Positions 18,691 to 27,733 are shown, counted from the stretch's first letter. The stretch: DNA of 64,000 nucleotides from JBCCSZ01 sp039821145 (GCA_039821145.1 JBCBOS010000013.1:175223-239222), one strand, 5' to 3'. The notes: generated from the sequence alone by a model not told the origin. Numbers and translations: made by a program.

Positions 18691-18775
18691 TTTGACAGTT
18701 TTTGATCAATTGAGGTTGGTGGCATGAATTCATTTTACGAACCTCAATGTGAATAAAATTTGAATTCAGACAACG

Positions 18776-18803
18776 TAAGCACCTGGAAACGACCAGGTGC
18801 TTA
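18776..18803 (-). terminator. Hairpin between gdhA and the Lrp gene
   Basis: An 11-bp perfect stem TAAGCACCTGG/CCAGGTGCTTA surrounds a six-base loop AAACGA. It lies about 120 bp past the gdhA stop. No T-run follows on the minus strand, so termination is likely but not certain. Confidence 0.5.
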
Positions 18804-18920
18804 TGCTGCAAGTATAAAATAAATTACCATAAATTTCACAAAAAACCTATGTTAATTTTATGTCATTGGCATTTTACAAAAGAATTGCCAATAAAATTTC
18901 GATTCTCGCCAAACGCGGTG

Positions 18921-20351
18921 TTATGGGAATATACCCAGCGTCAGGTAATCACTGCTGATTTTATTGAGGGCATTGATGAAGGCTGCACAACGCAAATCCT
19001 CCACTTTCTTCCGCCGCTTGTAGATTTCTCTGATCTGGCGGTAGGCCACCTGCATGGTCTCTTCCAGGCCAGAGCGCACCAAGTCGATCTCATCGGCCCC
19101 CCTTGTCAGGAATTCCTTCTCTCTGGCGGCAACCGTCTTTCCAGTCAGGCGTTCGACCAGGCCAACAATGTTGAGCAATGAGTTGTGGTTGAACTGTTTT
19201 TCCATCCGTCCAAAGCGCACGTGAGAAAGGTTCTTGAGCCATTCGAAGTAAGAGACCGTCACACCACCGGCATTGATGTACATGTCGGGGATGATCATGA
19301 CGCCTTTTTTGAGCAAAATCTCTTCGGCATCAGCTGTTACAGGACCGTTGGCAGCCTCTGCAATGATTTTGGCCTTCACTCGGCGGGCGTTGTCCTTGCG
19401 GATTTGGTTTTCCAGAGCAGCGGGGATGAGGATGTCGCATTTGACCTCCAATACCTTCTTGCGCTCTTCGGTGCCTTCCGCTCCTGGGAAGCCCATGATG
19501 GAACCAGTATTTTTCTTGTGCTTGATCAATTTGGGAATGTCGATGCCATCTTTGTTGAAGAGTGCCCCATCGTGCTCTGCTACGGCGATGATCTTGGCTC
19601 CTCCTTCCACTTGGCAAATTTCAGCAGCATGTGCGCCCACATTTCCCAATCCTTGCACGGAGATGGTCTTGCCTTCCATGCCCGGTGTGAGGCCGATGGC
19701 CGCCATGTCGTCCTTGTAAGACAGGATTTCCTGGAGTGCATAATACACACCACGACCAGTGGCTTCCGTTCTTCCTCTGATGCCGTTTTGGTTGACGGGT
19801 TTGCCAGTCACACAGGCAGCCGCATCGATTTCCCCTCCCTTGAAGGTGTTGTAGGTATCCAGAATCCAGGCCATTTCTCTTGAGCCGGTTCCATAATCGG
19901 GAGCGGGCACATCTTGACCTGGTCCGATGAAGTTTTTGCGGATCAATTCGGTGGTATAACGACGGGTGATGGCTTGTAACTGCAGCGGGGTGTAAGAGCG
20001 AGGAGAAATCCGCACTCCCCCTTTGGCCCCACCAAATGGGACATCGACCAAAGCGCATTTGTAAGTCATCAAGGACGCCAGTGCCATGACCTCGTCTTGG
20101 GTCACTTTTTGGCTGTAACGAATTCCTCCTTTGGTTGGCAAGCGGTGATGGCTGTGCTGAACCCGGTAGGCTTCGATGACTTGGTATTCCTTGCCAATTT
20201 TGACGGGAAAGCGCATCTGGTAGACAGAATTGCAAGCCTTGATTTGTTGGAGAAGCCCCTGAGGCAGACCTGTGTGGGCAGCAGCCTTGTCAAAGTTGCG
20301 GCTGACGCTGTCTAGAAAACGCCCGTTGTCGTGGGCAGCTTTTTTACTCAT
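18921..20351 (-). CDS. gdhA: Glu/Leu/Phe/Val-type dehydrogenase, probably glutamate dehydrogenase
   Basis: 476 residues. It interconverts glutamate and 2-oxoglutarate plus ammonia using NAD(P). Substrate-site motifs are present: PTKGGIRY with a lysine, then KCALVDVPFGGAKGGVR with the catalytic lysine. DVPAPDYGTGSREMAWI carries the conserved aspartate. The dinucleotide fold is marked by VQGLGNVGAHAAE, and the C-terminal NAGGVTVSYFEW is typical of glutamate dehydrogenases. It is somewhat longer than the usual 420-450 residues. The start ATG overlaps the end of ccmD by eight bases (ATGAGTAA), so it is translated from the cytochrome c maturation transcript at least in part. Coenzyme preference cannot be read with confidence. 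Confidence 0.92.
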   Translation of the reverse strand: MSKKAAHDNGRFLDSVSRNFDKAAAHTGLPQGLLQQIKACNSVYQMRFPVKIGKEYQVIEAYRVQHSHHRLPTKGGIRYSQKVTQDEVMALASLMTYKCALVDVPFGGAKGGVRISPRSYTPLQLQAITRRYTTELIRKNFIGPGQDVPAPDYGTGSREMAWILDTYNTFKGGEIDAAACVTGKPVNQNGIRGRTEATGRGVYYALQEILSYKDDMAAIGLTPGMEGKTISVQGLGNVGAHAAEICQVEGGAKIIAVAEHDGALFNKDGIDIPKLIKHKKNTGSIMGFPGAEGTEERKKVLEVKCDILIPAALENQIRKDNARRVKAKIIAEAANGPVTADAEEILLKKGVMIIPDMYINAGGVTVSYFEWLKNLSHVRFGRMEKQFNHNSLLNIVGLVERLTGKTVAAREKEFLTRGADEIDLVRSGLEETMQVAYRQIREIYKRRKKVEDLRCAAFINALNKISSDYLTLGIFP

Positions 20352-20559
20352 CGTCTTTTATTTGGTTCTCTAATTTGGTTAGTTTCTTATCGATGTAGAC
20401 CATATAGATCAGAAACCCTACAAACATCGAAACGATCACCCCTACAACGACATAGAACTTTCCATTGCTTCTCATCAGGTCATCACCGGACTGTGCATAC
20501 AGATCGTGGGTCAGGAAGGAAAGAGCTATTGTGAGAGCAAAAAGTAGGTTGTTTCTCAT
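20344..20559 (-). CDS. ccmD: CcmD-like small membrane protein
   Basis: 71 residues. A signal or first membrane segment (LLFALTIALSFLTHDLYA) is followed by a second hydrophobic helix (FYVVVGVIVSMFVGFLIYMVYI) and a short charged tail (DKKLTKLENQIKDDE). This is the form of the CcmD-family proteins found beside ccmC in Bacteroidota, where CcmD helps release heme-loaded CcmE from the CcmABC complex. The call depends on the position 108 bp downstream of ccmC as much as on sequence. Its last codons overlap the gdhA start. Confidence 0.75.
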   Translation of the reverse strand: MRNNLLFALTIALSFLTHDLYAQSGDDLMRSNGKFYVVVGVIVSMFVGFLIYMVYIDKKLTKLENQIKDDE

Positions 20560-20667
20560 GAGCTACGAATTGACGACAAAACTCGTTTAATTTTTTTATT
20601 CTTCCAAGTACAGAGATGGGCTTTTTCCAGCATTTTTTTGCGTCAAAATCACGGGGACGCAGATTTG

Positions 20668-21726
20668 TCAGGCATCGTCCCAAGAAAGTCGCTCTTGGAG
20701 TTGCTCTGTGCGGAGTTTGAGCTGTGCCATCCAAACCCCCAACAATGTCCAACCAATGATGGCGGGATAGAAGACCATCCGCATGGTGTTGTCCAAGTCC
20801 TCGCCACCAAATCCGGGATTTCCCCCATTGCCGGGATGCAGACTATCGGTCAGTCGAGGGATGATGAACAGCAGTGGAATGAGGGCAGCAAAGGCAAATA
20901 TGTTGTAGACAGCTCCGAGCCGGGACTGTTTCTCAATGTCTTCGAAAGAAGAGCGCAGGACAAAGTAGGCCATGTAGATCAGCACCGCAATGGCAGACAT
21001 GTTTTGTTTGACATCGAAGCTCCACCAGGCATTCCAGGTGTACTTTGCCCAAATGGCACCCGTCAGCAGTCCCAATAGACCAAACACCACTCCGACCTGT
21101 GTGAGGGCCACCGCTTGCATGTCGTGCAGGCGATTGCCAGAGCTGAGGTAGCGCGCGCTGCAGTAAACGGCTCCCAACAGGATGATGATCATCCCAAACC
21201 AAAGGGGAACGTGGAAGTACATGTTGCGGATGGATTCTTGGAGGATGTTGCGAAAGGGATAGGTCATTTGGTCCAACTCGTGCAGGCCATTGATGTTGCC
21301 CGTTCGCCAGAGGAGTTTTCCTTGATTGGCGTTGACTTGGTCTTGGGAGGCGAAGATGGCACTGGGCAAGACGAAGGCTCCATCAATGGGGTTGTCGATG
21401 ATGAGGCTGACTTCTGTGACAGGCGCTTCCACCGGGAGGAAGTTGGGCAATTGAAAAAAGGCATACATCAATTCATCACCTTTCACCAAAATGTTGTTGG
21501 AGGGGATGGAGCGATCCTCCCCTATTTTGAGCCAGGCGCGAATGTCTTTGCTGCCTTTGAGGAAGTTGGTGTTATAGCCCTGTATTTCCAGTCGGACTTC
21601 CTCACCGCTTTTCGCACTGTCTGGACTCACGGCAATCACCCCAGGTTTGAGGGGGACCAACAAACCGACAAAGAAGGTATAAAACAGAATCAGAACGGCA
21701 AGAATCTTCCACCAATGCTGCTTCAT
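20668..21726 (-). CDS. ccmC: Heme exporter/cytochrome c biogenesis protein CcmC (CcsA family)
   Basis: 352 residues. An N-terminal membrane anchor (ILAVLILFYTFFVGLLV) is followed by a periplasmic insert of about 120 residues rich in beta-strands (GVIAVSPDSAKSGEEVRLEI and on). Six hydrophobic helices come after. Between the third and fourth is the tryptophan-rich heme-handling motif WNAWWSFDVKQNM, the WWD domain of CcmC/CcsA proteins, flanked by the histidines of MYFHVPLWFG and DSLHPG. It passes heme to CcmE outside the inner membrane for cytochrome c assembly. The large N-terminal periplasmic insert is not in the E. coli protein and is common in Bacteroidota. Neighbours are ccmD downstream and a lipoprotein, then ccmB, upstream. 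Confidence 0.9.
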   Translation of the reverse strand: MKQHWWKILAVLILFYTFFVGLLVPLKPGVIAVSPDSAKSGEEVRLEIQGYNTNFLKGSKDIRAWLKIGEDRSIPSNNILVKGDELMYAFFQLPNFLPVEAPVTEVSLIIDNPIDGAFVLPSAIFASQDQVNANQGKLLWRTGNINGLHELDQMTYPFRNILQESIRNMYFHVPLWFGMIIILLGAVYCSARYLSSGNRLHDMQAVALTQVGVVFGLLGLLTGAIWAKYTWNAWWSFDVKQNMSAIAVLIYMAYFVLRSSFEDIEKQSRLGAVYNIFAFAALIPLLFIIPRLTDSLHPGNGGNPGFGGEDLDNTMRMVFYPAIIGWTLLGVWMAQLKLRTEQLQERLSWDDA

Positions 21727-21788
21727 GAGTTACTAGATTTTTGGATTAAACAAGTCATGTACCTTGGGCACTTCCGATCTACTCGTTT

Positions 21789-22661
21789 CTATCGCCTGCC
21801 CAACTCTGATGCGTTGAGAGGCTCGTCGCTTTCCTCTAAGATAAAATGAGCATTTCCATAATTTATTTTTTCCGCTTTGCCACTTTTTTGTGATAAAGAG
21901 GGATTGTCTTTCTCAAATTGTTCGCTGTAGTCGTATACGGCAAACGGCTCGGCTCTTCGACCATCAAACAAGCAATCGTTGTACAACTCGGCATTTTCTG
22001 TGGTGACGCTGTTGCCACTTGGGACGATGTCGATGCTCGGGAAAAGAATTTCGATCCCCAGGTATGTATTGGGCTTTTTCCGACCAAAATTGAGGGTCTT
22101 TCTGATCTCTCGCCCATCCAGTAGATAGTAAGCTTTGAGAGATTGCCCGGCAGGAATCAGGCAGTTGAGTTCGTAGCCAACTGTGCTGAGGTGTTGACCG
22201 AAAGGTCCTTTTAGAATGAAAGAGCTGCTTTCCAAGGCCATGTCTTTGTCCGTCGAATTGGTATAAGTACATTCAAACTTGAGAATTTTGAGCATGCGCG
22301 AGCTGTTGGGGCTTTTGCGCACCAGCCCTTGTCCCTCATTGAACACCTTCACCTCTATTCCCTCCGCCTGTCCATTTTGCTGGTACTCCTCTGCGATCCC
22401 TAGACCGTTTTGCTGAAATCCACGGGCCATCTCCAAAATGTCTCCATAGGATTTGCCCTCGATGGAGTAGCCAAGATAGTCTCTGTGGCGAGCGATGGCA
22501 TAATTGATCAAAAAGACTTCTTGTGGTCCCACCTGTTCGTCTCCTACCATCATCTTGTAGTGTGCCTTGTAGAGATTGGGATCGTAGGTTTTGTCCAAGC
22601 TGGACGATTGGCAAGCTGCCAACAAAAGAACAATGGATGAAACAAAAAGCAATCGACTCAT
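21789..22661 (-). CDS. Uncharacterised lipoprotein within the cytochrome c maturation cluster
   Basis: 290 residues. The start at 22661 gives a lipoprotein signal, MSRLLFVSSIVLLLAACQSS, with lipobox LAAC at the cysteine. An ATG nine codons upstream is less likely. The mature protein has no cysteine-heme motif, no repeats and no membrane segments. It contains a helical part (YAIARHRDYLGYSIEGKSYG, ILEMARGFQQNGLGIAEEY) and then beta-rich sequence (LKILKFECTYTNSTDKD, LESSSFILKGPFG). I do not recognise the family. It lies 39 bp after ccmB and 62 bp before ccmC on the same strand, so it is co-transcribed with heme-export genes and may act with them in the periplasm; this is inference from position only. 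Confidence 0.75.
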   Translation of the reverse strand: MSRLLFVSSIVLLLAACQSSSLDKTYDPNLYKAHYKMMVGDEQVGPQEVFLINYAIARHRDYLGYSIEGKSYGDILEMARGFQQNGLGIAEEYQQNGQAEGIEVKVFNEGQGLVRKSPNSSRMLKILKFECTYTNSTDKDMALESSSFILKGPFGQHLSTVGYELNCLIPAGQSLKAYYLLDGREIRKTLNFGRKKPNTYLGIEILFPSIDIVPSGNSVTTENAELYNDCLFDGRRAEPFAVYDYSEQFEKDNPSLSQKSGKAEKINYGNAHFILEESDEPLNASELGRR

Positions 22662-22700
22662 AAGAATTGGATGTTTGGTAATGAACAATGGCCCAGGGAC

Positions 22701-23360
22701 TCAATCCCGCCACAAATACGGAAACAGCACAAAGGCAAGGCTCAATAGGATGGCTTCGATGGCCAAGAGGATGCCGATGTCTTTCCACACGCCTGTATCC
22801 TGTAACAGGGCCAGGGCATTGGCAGATACCTTGACCAAGGTCAGCAAGATCGGGATGACCAAGGGAAAGCCCATGATGGCCAACAAGGTGGCACTGTTGC
22901 GCGCCCGAGAAGCGATGGCCGATACGAAGGTAAAGGTGATCGCAAAGCCCATACTTCCCAAAAACAGTGCGGTGAAGAATTGTTCGTAATTGCGCACGGG
23001 ATTTCCCACCACAAAGCTGAAAGACAAATAAGACAGCAAGCTCAAAAACGACAGCAACAAGGTGTTGTAAATGATCTTGGACAGGATGATGGCTGTGGGA
23101 TCTACCAAAGTGTAGTAATACAACTGGCGATTGCCGGATTCCTGGATGAAACTTTTGGCAATGGCGTTGACGGAAGCGAATAGCACAATGATCCAAAAGA
23201 GCGTATTCCAACTTTTGGCAGGCACGTCGAGAAAGGAGATGTAGACGATGAACACCGTAGAAAATACATACAGCAAAATGCCACTGATGGCATAACGCTG
23301 GCGGAGTTCGAGGACGAATTCCTTTCGCAACAAAAAGACGGTTTGTCGTAGTAGATTCAT
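22701..23360 (-). CDS. ccmB: Heme exporter subunit CcmB
   Basis: 219 residues, standard CcmB length. It is the membrane subunit of the CcmAB transporter that works with CcmC and CcmD in c-type cytochrome maturation. The N-terminus QTVFLLRKEFVLELRQRYA with Arg/Glu residues before the first helix is characteristic. Six hydrophobic segments follow, with the family motif KSFIQESGNRQLYYYTLVDP after the second. The ATG at 23360 fits the family N-terminus; four codons more are possible. It is first in the minus-strand run ccmB, lipoprotein, ccmC, ccmD, gdhA. No ccmA ATPase, ccmE or ccmF gene is visible in the window. Confidence 0.9.
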   Translation of the reverse strand: MNLLRQTVFLLRKEFVLELRQRYAISGILLYVFSTVFIVYISFLDVPAKSWNTLFWIIVLFASVNAIAKSFIQESGNRQLYYYTLVDPTAIILSKIIYNTLLLSFLSLLSYLSFSFVVGNPVRNYEQFFTALFLGSMGFAITFTFVSAIASRARNSATLLAIMGFPLVIPILLTLVKVSANALALLQDTGVWKDIGILLAIEAILLSLAFVLFPYLWRD

Positions 23361-23609
23361 ATCGGCACGCAAAAATAAGCAAGTCCCGTAAAGCTGTGCA
23401 TTTTTCCCTAAGAGAATCTTAAATATTGCTCGTTTTTAGTTAATGATCTGTTAGACAGGGAGAAGGGACCCAGCCTTTTCGCACTTTTTTCCGATCATTA
23501 ATACGTGAAAGCAATGCAGGAGGTACCAGTGATGACGAATGCTACCGACTGCTTCTTTCCAAAGAGACCCCATGTAAAACCCTTTTGTAACATCAATCAG
23601 TTTGAAACT

Positions 23610-24308
23610 ATGAAAACAAGTACATTTCAGTTTGTGATCATTTTCTTTCTCCTCCCCTTGTGGGCACATTGCCAGTACAATATGGGAGTGGGAACCGCTT
23701 ATGCCAGCGGTGCACTTGGCCTCAATGTGGGCAACAGCAGCATGGAATCCAGTACGGTTGACCAACAGGCCAGCACCTTTAGCACTTCCTTGAGAGGGAC
23801 CGTTCTGTTTCAGAAAAAGCCCAATTGGGCCTATGGCTTCGACTTGTCTGTCAACTCCAGTCAGAACAGTTTGTCTGGTCCACAGGAACGCAAGGCTACC
23901 TCTCAGCGATTCAGCTCCAATTTCATCATGAGGCGCCACTACCCCATCACCAAATCGGGTCGCCTCTTGTTGTATGGACAATCCCGGACGGGCTTCACGG
24001 CACGATTCAACCGCAGTCAAGATGGTTTGCAATCATTTGGTGGCGATCGGGATCGAAAAGAGCGGACCTTTAGTGCTCGAAGCTCTCTTGACCTGGGGGT
24101 CATTGTACGGCTGACACCGAGACTGGCCATCATCAAGAGTTTGGGAAGTTTGGCCTACAACTACAATTTGTCCCGGCGATTTGACGAAGATGTCAAGACC
24201 CAAACCACTCAGTCTCATTCACTGACGGCCCAGGCGATTGCCTCCAACATTCTTTCCTTTGAGCTGGCCTATTTCTTTCGACTGTCCAAAAACCCCACCC
24301 AACAATGA
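23610..24308 (+). CDS. Predicted outer-membrane beta-barrel protein
   Basis: 232 residues. Signal peptide MKTSTFQFVIIFFLLPLWAH ends at a C-Q cleavage region near residue 22. The mature sequence alternates strand-like segments with aromatic ends and short turns (PNWAYGFDLSVNSSQNSLSG, RRHYPITKSGRLLLYGQSR, SFELAYFFRL), and it ends in an aromatic-hydrophobic strand, all typical of small barrels. No named family was recognised. Its stop overlaps the start of the next gene by four bases (ATGA), and that gene has the same architecture, so the two probably form a functional pair. The start was chosen at the signal peptide; the 35 codons of open frame before it lack coding character. Confidence 0.75.
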   Translation: MKTSTFQFVIIFFLLPLWAHCQYNMGVGTAYASGALGLNVGNSSMESSTVDQQASTFSTSLRGTVLFQKKPNWAYGFDLSVNSSQNSLSGPQERKATSQRFSSNFIMRRHYPITKSGRLLLYGQSRTGFTARFNRSQDGLQSFGGDRDRKERTFSARSSLDLGVIVRLTPRLAIIKSLGSLAYNYNLSRRFDEDVKTQTTQSHSLTAQAIASNILSFELAYFFRLSKNPTQQ

Positions 24309-24904
24309 AGCAATTGACCTTTTTGATGCTGGGTCTATGGATGACGATGGGCCTGGAAGCACAAGATGCCAAAAGCTTCATCAGCATTTCGGCGCAAACA
24401 AACCTGAGAGGGACATTACCTTACACCCTTAGTCCCGACATCAATTTTCACCGGGAAGACGAAAGATTCTCTTTTGGATGGCAATTGATTGGCAGTTTAA
24501 CTACTCAAGAAACTGACAGGCCAGACCGAAGGAACGCGTTGAATACGCTGCAATTGGGGACTGGTCCGCAGGCCATGTTTTACCGCTTCATCAGCAAGGA
24601 CCGAAAATGGCAACTTTTTTGGCGCTTTGGCATCACGATGAGCATGCAGACCACTCGCACGGTGGTTCAAGACTTTGACTTTGACGTAAGAGTTCACCGA
24701 GTCGGTCCCCTTCGCCTATCTGCCAATCCCGGTTTGCAGTACCATTTGAATCGGCACTGGGCAGTGGTCGCCTACTTGGGCGACATTTCTTACAGTCGAT
24801 TTTTTGGAGATTCGCGCAGACGGGATTCCAATGACTTGAGTTTGAACTTTGATCCCAGCAACTCTTTGATCGGTTTGCGATACAGTTTCCGACGAGATCA
24901 ATAA
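24305..24904 (+). CDS. Predicted outer-membrane beta-barrel protein, partner of the upstream gene
   Basis: 199 residues. Signal peptide MKQLTFLMLGLWMTMGLEAQ, cleaved after EAQ. The remainder is strand-rich (ERFSFGWQLIGSLTTQE, WQLFWRFGITMSMQ, HWAVVAYLGDISYSRFFG) and ends LIGLRYSFRRDQ, close to a barrel-closing aromatic strand. No family name can be given with confidence. It is coupled to the upstream barrel gene by an ATGA overlap. It converges on a minus-strand gene with only 11 bp between the two stop codons, and no terminator is visible there. Confidence 0.7.
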   Translation: MKQLTFLMLGLWMTMGLEAQDAKSFISISAQTNLRGTLPYTLSPDINFHREDERFSFGWQLIGSLTTQETDRPDRRNALNTLQLGTGPQAMFYRFISKDRKWQLFWRFGITMSMQTTRTVVQDFDFDVRVHRVGPLRLSANPGLQYHLNRHWAVVAYLGDISYSRFFGDSRRRDSNDLSLNFDPSNSLIGLRYSFRRDQ

Positions 24905-24915
24905 AGGATGTAAGG

Positions 24916-25674
24916 CTAGAATTCGTATTCAAACGTTCGGTTGTTGCCAAAAGCTTGTGTGGCGACGTTGGCCGACTGGATGTTCATCGAGACAGGAAGT
25001 CCATTTTCGTGTGAGACTTTAACCAGCGTGGTGGTTTTTTCGGGATCATCGATGCCCATGTCGAACTGTCTGATTTTGATGATCTGAAGCTCCCCCTTTT
25101 CATTGTAAATGTATTCCCATTTTTCGCAGAGCCGTCTGTTTTCAGATTGGAGACGTGCGACGTCCTCCATAAAGGAGGTAAGGGGCTTGTCGTAGGCGTA
25201 GATGATCTTTTGGGTCATCTTCCCTTCGGCATCCCACTCGACTTCCTCCATGCTGAACTCACGACCGGAGCGATAGTTGGAATTGCCGCGATTGGAGTGG
25301 TTGATTTTGTAGGCGAGTTGGTTTTGCTCGTTGTAAAAATAGTAGGTAGAAATAGGCCCCATGGAAATGGAAGACAGGCGTTTGAGGTCGGCCGTCAGGA
25401 AGGTTTGGACCTTGAAGTTGACCTTTCCCATGGTTTGCTTGATGAGGCGGCCATCCTGTTCGAAGGTCACATCTCTGGATTTCTTGCTGATGGGAACGCC
25501 ATTGGTCAATTCGTACACCCCTCCACCAGAATGCAAAACCTTGATGCCTTTGTCTTGGCACCAACCGAGGTCGTAGACATCCTTTAGAAATACGTTGGGA
25601 TGCTGAGCAAAAGAAAATTGGGGAAGGCAAAAGCAAAACAAGCATGCCAGCAGTAGGAAAGCAGATTTGTTCAT
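24916..25674 (-). CDS. Secreted hypothetical protein
   Basis: 252 residues with a signal peptide MNKSAFLLLACLFCFCLPQF...FAQ cleaved near residue 24. The mature protein has repeated short beta-hairpin-like phrases in which a strand is followed by an Asn/Gly turn (TYYFYNEQNQLAYKI, VEWDAEGKMTQKIIYAYD, WEYIYNEKGELQIIKIRQFD). This resembles the MORN/RHS-like hairpin repeats of Bacteroidota secreted proteins, without a clear family call. Function is unknown. A TATTTTTG box on the minus strand (25709-25716), 35 bp before the ATG, could be its -7 promoter element. Confidence 0.7.
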   Translation of the reverse strand: MNKSAFLLLACLFCFCLPQFSFAQHPNVFLKDVYDLGWCQDKGIKVLHSGGGVYELTNGVPISKKSRDVTFEQDGRLIKQTMGKVNFKVQTFLTADLKRLSSISMGPISTYYFYNEQNQLAYKINHSNRGNSNYRSGREFSMEEVEWDAEGKMTQKIIYAYDKPLTSFMEDVARLQSENRRLCEKWEYIYNEKGELQIIKIRQFDMGIDDPEKTTTLVKVSHENGLPVSMNIQSANVATQAFGNNRTFEYEF

Positions 25675-26406
25675 GAGGCGAATTTTAATGAGTATGGTAC
25701 ACTACAGACAAAAATACAGCCTTCACCAATCAATTCCCATTCTGACTGAGATTTAAAACAATTTTAACAGCTATCTTACGTGCGTGATCTGTGGAGAAGC
25801 GGGAGCGTTGTATCCTTGGGTGCGTTGCTGGAGCTGCTTGCCAAGGATCACATAATAGTAAAAAATATGTTTGCAAAATACATTTTTTATTTTACCATTT
25901 GACTCACAACTAGCTGATAATCAATATAAAAATTAATTTTAACATATATTTTCAGAAAAATACTGTCGGAAAATTTATGGAAAATGTGGGGGTGCCGTGT
26001 CCTATTACAGAGAAAAATCAACTTTCTGAGGTGCGCAACTGGGAAGGGAGATGAATCCATGGATCCATTTTGGACGTGTTCGTTCAGGTTTGGGTTGGCG
26101 GAGCTATGGCGGTGCTGTACTTCGCGAAGGGGTGGCTTTTGTGGGGTCACCTAGAGGGCGGGCCCACCCTTTTCGCCCCCCGAATACTAAATAACAAATT
26201 ACTTACAATCTTTTTCTCCCCTTCTATGGCATGATTGATGTACTTATTTTCGTTATATGTTCTGTCGCAAAAAGAACAACCCAACCAACATGACCATTTC
26301 CGTTTTCCTCACGAAAACTGAATTTGTACATATACGCCAATCTTAATACCTTTACCTGCACAACAACAAAATTCCAAACATTCATTTTCCTGTGAATACC
26401 GACGAT
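25675..26406. other. Long AT-rich intergenic region
   Basis: About 730 bp without a gene, flanked by divergent genes. It contains a perfect 8-bp inverted repeat ATCCTTGG/CCAAGGAT (25812-25848, 21-bp loop), a very AT-rich centre (25860-25980), then a GC-rich patch near 26100-26185 with GGGCG/CGCCC arms. The right end holds the promoter of the amidase gene. No coding frame or RNA family was recognised. Confidence 0.45.
26323..26354 (+). promoter_or_regulatory. Candidate promoter of the amidase gene
   Basis: TTTG (26323-26326) and TACCTTTA (26347-26354) are separated by 20 bp, matching the Bacteroidota -33/-7 promoter with one mismatch in the -7 box. The first ATG is about 52 bp downstream. Confidence 0.45.
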
Positions 26407-27729
26407 ATGATGAACGGCATGAGAAGAAACACTACCATACTCACCATACTTTTTTGTTGCCTCACCTCTTGGTGCTTAGCCGAAGAAGGCCGCTTCCACA
26501 GAGTGCCTGCCATCGATGGCGACAACATCCACAGCCTGCTGAAACGATACCAGTTGCAAGATCACAAATGCAACTTCCAGCAATTCTACAAACTCAATAA
26601 ACTCAAGTCCAATGCCCGACTGATCAAAGAGAAAAAATACTACATCCCCGTCCAGATTTATACCTACAACGGCAAAAGCATCCGTTCCACACTTGGCATC
26701 AAAACCTGGGAGCAAGCCCTCCGCATCAAACGGTACAATGAACTGATGCTCGAAAAAAATCTGCGGCGCAGTACCCTCGTCAAAAGCAACATCCTGTGGG
26801 TGCCATATCACGAAATGAATTGCCTAAAAGGCGCTGCCCCCATCGTCGTCCCAAAAGAGAACGAGCAAGCACTGACTGACAACAACAAAAGCAAAAGTAA
26901 AGAAGCATCGGGCGATGAAAGTGAACGCCAAAAAAGAGAAGACCAGCTTGTCAAAATAGATGACAAAATACTCACAAAGGCAAAAATGGTCAGCGGCTAT
27001 CGCAAATTTGCCATCTTTGGAAAGGAACATGCGCTCATTCCACTGAAAGACAACAAACTCCGTGGAAAAATCTACTACGTCGTCAGTGGACATGGCGGAC
27101 CAGATGTCGGGGCGGTAGGCCAAGATGGTTCCCACCAGTTGTGCGAAGATGAATACGCCTATGATGTGTCGCTCCGGCTGGCGCGCAACTTGCTGGAACA
27201 CGGCGCATTGGTCTACATGATCACCCGCGATCCCGATGATGGCCTGCGCTCAGGCAAGTACCTCGAATGCGATTACGACGAGTACTGCTGGGGCAACTAC
27301 AAAATACCCCGAAGCCAAAAGAGCCGTCTCTACCAACGCTCAGATGCCATCAACAAACTGTTTGAGTACCACAAAAAACAGGGAATAAAAGACCAAAACC
27401 AGATCACTGTCGTCATCCACATCGACTCAAGAAGCGTGAGCGAAACGACAGATGTCTTTTTCTATTACTATCCGGGAAGCAAGCGAGGACGGAAGATTAC
27501 GCGGAACATGCACAAAACCATCGGACAAAAATACCGCAAGTACCGCAACAATGGTTCCTACAAAGGCACCGTGACAGCGCGGGATTTGCACATGTTGCGC
27601 GAGCCGAAGACCACCTCTGTTTTCATTGAACTGGGCAACATTCGCAACAAGTACGACCAGCAGCGTTTCATACTCGAAAACAATCGGCAAGCCCTCTCCA
27701 ATTGGATGTATGAGGGCCTGATCCGATAG
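26407..27729 (+). CDS. N-acetylmuramoyl-L-alanine amidase with LysM-like N-terminus
   Basis: About 440 residues. A signal peptide (MRRNTTILTILFCCLTSWCLA, from the third ATG) precedes two LysM-like peptidoglycan-binding segments at about residues 30-80 and 85-135; each ends in YIPVQ or LWVPYHE. A charged linker (EASGDESERQKRED) leads to an Amidase_3 domain from about 230 on. Expected zinc ligands are visible: His in VVSGHGGPDVGAVG, Glu in LCEDEYAYDVSLRL, His in VVIHIDSRS, and the catalytic Glu in VFIELGNIRN. It probably cleaves the stem peptide from glycan in the periplasm. Possible starts are ATG at 26407, 26410 or 26419. The stop lies 4 bp from the convergent msrA stop. Confidence 0.85.
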   Translation: MMNGMRRNTTILTILFCCLTSWCLAEEGRFHRVPAIDGDNIHSLLKRYQLQDHKCNFQQFYKLNKLKSNARLIKEKKYYIPVQIYTYNGKSIRSTLGIKTWEQALRIKRYNELMLEKNLRRSTLVKSNILWVPYHEMNCLKGAAPIVVPKENEQALTDNNKSKSKEASGDESERQKREDQLVKIDDKILTKAKMVSGYRKFAIFGKEHALIPLKDNKLRGKIYYVVSGHGGPDVGAVGQDGSHQLCEDEYAYDVSLRLARNLLEHGALVYMITRDPDDGLRSGKYLECDYDEYCWGNYKIPRSQKSRLYQRSDAINKLFEYHKKQGIKDQNQITVVIHIDSRSVSETTDVFFYYYPGSKRGRKITRNMHKTIGQKYRKYRNNGSYKGTVTARDLHMLREPKTTSVFIELGNIRNKYDQQRFILENNRQALSNWMYEGLIR

Positions 27730-27733
27730 GATG

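Noticed and set aside
26100..26185. GC-rich patch considered as a possible tRNA or third copy of the palindromic repeat
   Set aside because: No cloverleaf could be folded and only GCTATGG is shared with the repeat core.
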